This document shows, piece after piece, positions 8,001 to 11,144 of a DNA stretch of 11,144 bases. Source of the DNA: an uncultured Nitrospinaceae bacterium (GTDB taxonomy: Bacteria > Nitrospinota > Nitrospinia > Nitrospinales > VA-1); assembly GCA_905182935.1 (NCBI GenBank), contig CAJJDL010000227.1, positions 1 through 11,144 of the forward strand. Reading direction: 5' to 3'. Under the pieces are notes generated by a model. It saw nothing but the letters and a program-made list of their open reading frames with translations, was not told the origin of the DNA and did no database searches. The stretch's first letter is position 1. The number at the start of each line of letters is the position of its first letter. Both the position numbers and the translations under genes were made by a program.

Positions 8001-9924
8001 TGAGCCATGGGGGTCAACTTACCACGATCCACAGACAGGTGAATTGATTCGAAGTGGTGCTGTGGCTGATATTCATGGTACCGAACCGGTTGCATATAAT
8101 AGAACTGGTAGTTTTCGGGAACTGGTCGCACAGGTAAGTGATACTGTTCCTCATACTGCACAGTTGGTTACAGCGGGTAACCCTCCGGGGCTTACTCGTG
8201 AAAATGCTATAGCAGCGGGACAGTCAATTTCCTTCCAAATGCCAAAAACTATGCAGGACGTTGCCTTCCCTCATCTGAATGGTGGAACGCACACTACAGG
8301 AGGAGCTTTTAACTTTCGAAGTGCATCACTTACTGCGCGGCTGCAGTCTAATCCCGATGCATCTAACGTGTTTAGTAGCAAGGTACACGGAGATCCGGCA
8401 ACACCTATGTTACGTGCTTATATAGGTGACTCTATTCTGTTCCGTCTCCTTTCAGGAATGCAGAATGAGACTCATACATTTGTTGTTTCTGGTCATGGTT
8501 ATAGACCTGAGCGTTATGATGGGAACTCTAGGGTAACTAATACTATCCATATTGGAATCGCGGAACGGTATGACCTTGCGACTACTGCAGGAGGATATCA
8601 AGAGATGGCTGGCGATTATCTTTATTACAATGGTCGCACGTCGAAACTGTCTGAAGGTAGTTGGGGGATTATCCGAGTTCACGATGAATTGCAGAAAGAT
8701 CTCAAGGCACTTCCCAACAACAAGAAGCCTAGAACATCCTCTAAACAAATTTGTCCAAAGGGTGCTCCGGTGAAAAATTTTAATGTGGTGGCGATTGATA
8801 CCGCTTTGAAATTTAATCCCAATGCAGAGGATGAGATAGAGGTTGATTTTGAGAGGAAGCTTATTCTGGCGAATGCAAGTGCCAAGATCTTCGCACTTGA
8901 AGGAGAAATGGCGAAGGCGGCGGTAGATGGTAAACGCCCTCATCCGTTGACTTTACGTGCCAATATTGGTGAGTGTATCAAGGTTAAGTTGACCAATCGC
9001 TTGAAGAAGGGCAATGCCTCTATTCATGCCAATAACATCGCATTTGATCCATTAGATTCGCAGGGAATTAATGTAGGTAATAACCCTGGGGATCAGACGG
9101 TCAAACCTGGCAAGTCTAAGGTTTACACCTTCTTTGCACACCATGATTTCAACATCAACGGGGCTCTACTTTGGAACTTTGGAGATGTTAGAGATATTCG
9201 AGATGGTATGTACGGTGGAATAATTATTGGCCCTAAGGGTTCGGTGTATCGTGATCCTGAAACAGGAAAAGATATCACCATGGGTAACTCCTGGAAAGCT
9301 GATGTTATCATTGATAAGTCTTACCCAGAGAACCGTGATCTTGAAAACTACCGTGACTTTGCGTTATATTTTCAAGATGAAGATAATATCCTGGGAACTT
9401 CATTCATGCCTTACCTGCAAAATGTTGCGGGTTTGACTGGGGTTAATTATAGGCTTGAGCCTTGGACTTATCGTGAAGACGAGGGTTGTGAGCTAGGTAA
9501 CATGTTTACCGCTTGTGTTGTAGCAGATCAAGATCCTGCAACTCCAGTTTTAAAGGCTCATGCGGGAGATCGAGTCATGATTAATATTTTTGGAGCTCAT
9601 AATGAGCAGAACCAGATGTTTAATCTTGATGGTCACCAGTGGCGTCGGCATCTTAATCAAGTGGGTTCGGATATGATTGATGTTGAGCAATTTGGTGGAG
9701 GTGAATATATTCAGGCATTTATCAATGCCGGCGGCACCTACAGTAACCCAGGTACTTATCTGTGGCTGAATGCAAGAACACCTTATCAGCAGGCAGGCCA
9801 ATGGGGTTACTTTAAAGTGTTACCTGCAGGTGAACGTTCGATTCTTCCACTGGGTGGCGTGACTCCAAAAACTGGGAAGACAGCTTCTACGGGAGCGGGT
9901 GATGACGTGTTATCAATGAAATAA
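5017..9924 (+). CDS. Giant secreted six-cupredoxin multicopper oxidase (MofA/OmpB-like)
   Basis: A 1635-residue exported multicopper oxidase, predicted to take electrons from a substrate at a type 1 copper and reduce O2 to water at a trinuclear cluster. Residues 1-33 are a signal peptide (cleavage near SAAAA-SD). A polar, probably helical segment (35-95) follows. Then come three two-domain modules: about 129-525, 736-1225 and 1246-1605. Copper ligands: H430, C508, H513 and M518 for type 1 (HSHHPHGG; HCHVAHHYVAGM); H433, H435, H507, H509 and, in the second module, H827, H829 (IHPHFF), H976, H978 (FWHDHAFG) for the cluster. Other domains have lost the ligands at the same positions. Between modules 1 and 2 is a His-rich linker (about 530-735). 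Size and layout resemble large multicopper proteins such as Leptothrix MofA and Geobacter OmpB, linked to extracellular metal redox. Mn(II) or Fe(II) oxidation is therefore a reasonable but unproven role. The call as a multicopper oxidase is firm; the substrate is not. Confidence 0.93.
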   Translation: MLRCVAKDLKLWYSLVILSLVLSFGLVTSAAAASDHQDKKAHDRPAWLNKLETQIDYEDMMSGMEGRQDRLDQTFMKLMGRLQDKIKEHASPASSGGGFHDSWSAHQLQQSYLLGPTEAAAKVFRGAHCPSNAPVKKYNVNAVNVEITLNQWGDYYPGYTYVLKEDIPKLRAEEKKNEVAREDELDPGAVSNGLQGDVIQPLVIRANQGDCVRVVFTNELEDEDAGFQINGSAMIISSSGLPATAASAGGITVAGESQTFEWMIPIDEQEGSHMIQSHAGRDPSSLGLTGVFIVEPKGSKYLDPWDSKPMRSGWEAMIVNEDERDFREFTIIYHEVGDESFRPLNRFGEMIPQRDPQTDAYRPSARAINFRSEPFGINNLAQQEKRFHFEDESLAYSSYTFGDAPTTIPRSYLGDPAKFRLVHGGGEVFHSHHPHGGTIRWTRAPQSIGNLTNLTQAAYDGPVKYPVVRTTSDRVDVAVIGPSETIDLETECGSGLCQRLAGDFLFHCHVAHHYVAGMWGYWRVYNTLQYGNYPFGSTDIMRPLAELPDRTGRIPKGVSSDKIAGKTMDWFGTKFNIVKTGKSDWTKEDRVVNIKDWVKYMLPPQGRPGHTDDEKGQILAYDGSVWDYDWKGTQVLSERESTDKNPKFMAPHPGKRHPIQFSPLTGKLAWPHHTPHFGKRVPFARNHGGAPWLEPFRMHTDPGVITKTESGSSRSGPDMENTGGAKPGEQGRWSLCPAGAGRKQYNLHFINTPIQLSDAVGTTPPVIDKYGLIYVIDEEMAEKKADPVKAVPLVIRANVYDCVDVLLTSEWDDDDFTNFQMSKVNIHPHFFQFDNQASDGVITGFSYDQSMRSYKQFDKKMKDGHHVGMPVPMNAKLLKDTKAGDTSVEIEMAHDATPYHVGADIIVGIEVPNGKDARWITSIDPDPNKGFAKDFKYKITFSEAMTHNHKAGQYVSTEYVRYRWWVDVDLGLVFWHDHAFGATTWPHGGIGSTIVEPWGSTYHDPQTGELIRSGAVADIHGTEPVAYNRTGSFRELVAQVSDTVPHTAQLVTAGNPPGLTRENAIAAGQSISFQMPKTMQDVAFPHLNGGTHTTGGAFNFRSASLTARLQSNPDASNVFSSKVHGDPATPMLRAYIGDSILFRLLSGMQNETHTFVVSGHGYRPERYDGNSRVTNTIHIGIAERYDLATTAGGYQEMAGDYLYYNGRTSKLSEGSWGIIRVHDELQKDLKALPNNKKPRTSSKQICPKGAPVKNFNVVAIDTALKFNPNAEDEIEVDFERKLILANASAKIFALEGEMAKAAVDGKRPHPLTLRANIGECIKVKLTNRLKKGNASIHANNIAFDPLDSQGINVGNNPGDQTVKPGKSKVYTFFAHHDFNINGALLWNFGDVRDIRDGMYGGIIIGPKGSVYRDPETGKDITMGNSWKADVIIDKSYPENRDLENYRDFALYFQDEDNILGTSFMPYLQNVAGLTGVNYRLEPWTYREDEGCELGNMFTACVVADQDPATPVLKAHAGDRVMINIFGAHNEQNQMFNLDGHQWRRHLNQVGSDMIDVEQFGGGEYIQAFINAGGTYSNPGTYLWLNARTPYQQAGQWGYFKVLPAGERSILPLGGVTPKTGKTASTGAGDDVLSMK
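5401..9831 (+). repeat. Three-fold internal protein repeat in the oxidase
   Basis: The oxidase consists of three diverged copies of a two-cupredoxin module, encoded at about 5401-6591, 7222-8691 and 8752-9831. Each copy opens with a CPxxA motif (CPSNAPVKKYNV, CPAGAGRKQYNL, CPKGAPVKNFNV), then has PLVIRANQGDC, PLVIRANVYDC or PLTLRANIGEC, then a VEPKGSKYLDP, VEPWGSTYHDP or GPKGSVYRDP segment followed by a short tail. The copies are recognisable only at protein level, which points to ancient duplication rather than recent tandem DNA repeats. Confidence 0.85.
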
Positions 9925-9957
9925 GTTAATCTTTGATAGCTTTTACATTTAAATTTT

Positions 9958-9988
9958 CAGGGGAACTCTTTGGGGTTCCCCTGTTTTT
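9958..9988 (+). terminator. Rho-independent terminator after the oxidase gene
   Basis: CAGGGGAAC (9958-9966) pairs perfectly with GTTCCCCTG (9975-9983). Two further pairs (T-G, C-G) can extend the stem to 11 bp with a four-base loop. TTTTT follows at 9984-9988, then AG and another TTTTT. It lies 33 bp after the stop codon and implies that the downstream cupredoxin gene is transcribed largely from its own promoter. Confidence 0.92.
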
Positions 9989-9996
9989 AGTTTTTA

Positions 9997-10026
9997 TTGA
10001 AATTATGTTAGACTTCTCAGTATTAT
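9997..10026 (+). promoter_or_regulatory. Candidate promoter of the cupredoxin gene
   Basis: TTGAAA (9997-10002) and TATTAT (10021-10026) with an 18 bp spacer form a good sigma-70 type promoter just after the oxidase terminator. A second, weaker option is TTGAGT (10045-10050) with TTATTT (10068-10073) at 17 bp; its TTGAGTA matches the -35 region proposed for the oxidase. The leader from the first promoter would be about 90 nt. Confidence 0.45.
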
Positions 10027-10104
10027 GCTTTACATTAGTTGTTTTTGAGTAAAATTGTTTCATTTTGTTATTTTAATTAAATATTGATTCCATTGTTAAA
10101 CTTT

Positions 10105-10110
10105 AGGAGG
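10105..10110 (+). promoter_or_regulatory. Ribosome binding site for the cupredoxin gene
   Basis: AGGAGG lies 10 bases before the ATG at 10121, a strong match at slightly long spacing. A second purine-rich GGGAG touches the start codon and is too close to act. It supports the chosen start, which also gives a clean signal peptide. Confidence 0.75.
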
Positions 10111-10120
10111 AAACTGGGAG

Positions 10121-10936
10121 ATGAAAAAAGTTTTATTAGCAATATTAGTTTTATTAGTATCAATTTCTTTGGCGGGTACAAGTTTTGCGGCTAAAAAGAA
10201 AGGTTATGTAGCAGGAACTGCAGGCGCTGGTTCAATAACCGGTGTTGTTTCTCTTAAAGGTGCTGCACCCGCTCCAATTATGGAAGATCTCAATAAAGGC
10301 AAAAATGTTGATTTCTGTAAAACACATCCTGATACTAAAGAAGGCGGTATCCGACCACGTGTTAAGGTAGTAGCGACCGGTGGAAAATTAACAGATACAG
10401 TAGTATTTATTGAAGCAATTGATGGTGGTAAACCATGGGGAGATTTTGGTAAGGCTGCGTATGATTTTAAGATGTGTGATATTGTTCAAAAAGTGCTTGC
10501 CGTTCGAAAGCCTACTAAAGCTGAAAAAAAGACGGGTGGTATTTTAACGGTTACCAATCAAGACGCAGATATTTTGCATAATCCTCATGGTTATTCAGTA
10601 TCTGGCGCTAGCCGAAAGACTCTTTTTAATAAGCCTTTGCCGAGTCAAGGTGATATTGCAGAAGTAACTAAAAATATTGCGCGTTTGAAACAAAAAAAGG
10701 ATAAGCATTTTTTCCTACAGTGTGATCAGCATAATTTCATGGAAGCGGATGCTCGTTTTGTTTGGAATCCTTATTATGCAATCACTGGAGGCGATGGAGC
10801 TTTTAAGATTGAAGGTATTCCTGCTGGAAAATATAAGTTAACTGCTTGGCATCCCTATGTTGGTGAGACCACTCAGGAAGTGACTGTTGGGGCCGGTGCA
10901 GTTAAAGCTGATTTTACACTTGCTGCTGCTAAGTAA
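10121..10936 (+). CDS. Secreted cupredoxin-like protein with C-terminal carboxypeptidase-regulatory-like domain
   Basis: A 271-residue exported protein. A signal peptide spans about residues 1-23 (MKKVLLAILV to TSFA). GSITGVVSLKGAAPAP (38-53) starts a beta-rich domain of the kind seen in proteins annotated as carboxypeptidase regulatory-like. Candidate type 1 copper ligands are His153 (ILHNPHGY), Cys201, His204 and Met207 in LQCDQHNFM. The Cys-x2-His-x2-Met spacing is that of amicyanin, an electron carrier. Cys66 and Cys119 could form a disulfide. The C-terminal part, GDGAFKIEGIPAGKYKLTAW (224-243) and beyond, is a small transthyretin-like beta-sandwich. It follows the giant copper oxidase on the same strand, with its own promoter, so a role as its electron partner or copper donor is attractive; this is inference. 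It could instead be a structural envelope protein if copper is not bound. The stop is followed by an efficient terminator. Confidence 0.85.
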   Translation: MKKVLLAILVLLVSISLAGTSFAAKKKGYVAGTAGAGSITGVVSLKGAAPAPIMEDLNKGKNVDFCKTHPDTKEGGIRPRVKVVATGGKLTDTVVFIEAIDGGKPWGDFGKAAYDFKMCDIVQKVLAVRKPTKAEKKTGGILTVTNQDADILHNPHGYSVSGASRKTLFNKPLPSQGDIAEVTKNIARLKQKKDKHFFLQCDQHNFMEADARFVWNPYYAITGGDGAFKIEGIPAGKYKLTAWHPYVGETTQEVTVGAGAVKADFTLAAAK

Positions 10937-10964
10937 ATACTACTATTAGTATTTAGTTTTTATT

Positions 10965-11002
10965 AAAAGCAGTACCGGAACTTTTGTTCTGGTGCTGCTT
11001 TT
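10965..11002. terminator. Long hairpin terminator between convergent genes
   Basis: AAAAGCAGTACCGGAAC (10965-10981) pairs with GTTCTGGTGCTGCTTTT (10986-11002) around a TTTT loop: 17 pairs of which two are G-U. On the plus strand the T run continues past the stem (TTGTTTTTT to 11010-11011), ending the cupredoxin transcript. On the minus strand the arm ends in TTTT and then AATAAAAAC, a poorer U tract, so it may also serve the incoming minus-strand gene less efficiently. A small AT hairpin (10935-10942 with 10947-10954) overlaps the cupredoxin stop codon just before it. Confidence 0.88.
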
Positions 11003-11024
11003 TTGTTTTTTATAAAGACTAGTC

Positions 11025-11144
11025 TCAGCAAATCGAGGCACCCTTATTTTTATCTACTTCTTCAATCCATTGAGTCATACATTTGCTATTAAGAGGGTCT
11101 TGAGGGGTTAATATTAAATTTGAAAGGTCATAACCTTTGCTTTT
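11025..11144 (-). CDS. 3' end of an unidentified gene running in from the right edge
   Basis: The minus strand is open from the window edge to a TGA at 11025-11027, giving the last 39 residues of a protein. It begins KSKGYDLSNLILTPQDPL, continues with KCMTQWIEEVDKN and ends in ICstop, with cysteines at the last position and 17 residues before it. The composition is like that of real protein, the open frame runs without interruption to the edge, and the convergent terminator next to it fits a true gene end. I do not recognise the family from this fragment. Confidence 0.6.
   Translation of the reverse strand, partial: KSKGYDLSNLILTPQDPLNSKCMTQWIEEVDKNKGASIC

Noticed and set aside
8452..8943. 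A 163-codon open frame antisense to the oxidase, and a similar 137-codon one at 7564-7977.
   Set aside because: Both lie wholly inside the clearly coding oxidase, show no domain-like motifs or ribosome binding site, and have basic, Ile/Ser/Arg-rich composition typical of antisense shadows.

Overview
The window is AT-rich bacterial DNA with tightly spaced genes and no RNA genes, insertion sequences, CRISPR arrays or prophage parts that I could recognise. Five of the eight protein-coding regions look cytoplasmic or are too partial to judge, or belong to an envelope protein of unknown role. Three neighbouring proteins carry Sec signal peptides and act outside the cytoplasm. This, together with a DegP-type protease, suggests a Gram-negative bacterium. 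The base composition and gene mix would suit a free-living aquatic lineage, but the sequence does not identify the taxon.

Left part (about 244-3288, all on the minus strand). In transcription order this holds: a CysH-type sulfonucleotide reductase with the cysteine pattern of iron-sulfur APS reductases; an HD-domain phosphohydrolase; a Sir2-family NAD-dependent deacylase whose start overlaps the end of the HD gene; and a secreted DUF1566 protein. The HD and Sir2 genes are almost certainly co-transcribed. The DUF1566 gene is separated from them by 130 bp.

Middle (3289-5016). A divergent intergenic region separates cysH from a plus-strand HtrA/DegP-type periplasmic serine protease. The protease reading frame stops after its first PDZ domain. 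The second PDZ domain is still legible downstream, in a +1 frame and then back in the original frame, so the gene has two compensating single-base frameshifts at homopolymer runs. They are either real decay or sequence errors.

Right part (5017-11002, plus strand). This is the most distinctive part: a 1635-residue secreted multicopper oxidase built from three tandem two-domain cupredoxin modules (six cupredoxin domains). It is followed, after a strong terminator and a new promoter, by a 271-residue secreted cupredoxin-like protein with an amicyanin-type Cys-x2-His-x2-Met loop. The oxidase keeps exactly one complete set of copper ligands (one type 1 site and eight histidines for a trinuclear cluster), but in permuted order: the motifs that usually end a multicopper oxidase come before those that usually begin it. 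Its size and architecture recall the large MofA/OmpB-type multicopper proteins linked to extracellular manganese or iron redox chemistry. The substrate here is inference. The small cupredoxin is a plausible electron partner.

At the right edge a minus-strand gene enters the window. Only its last 39 codons are present, convergent with the cupredoxin gene and separated from it by a long hairpin terminator.
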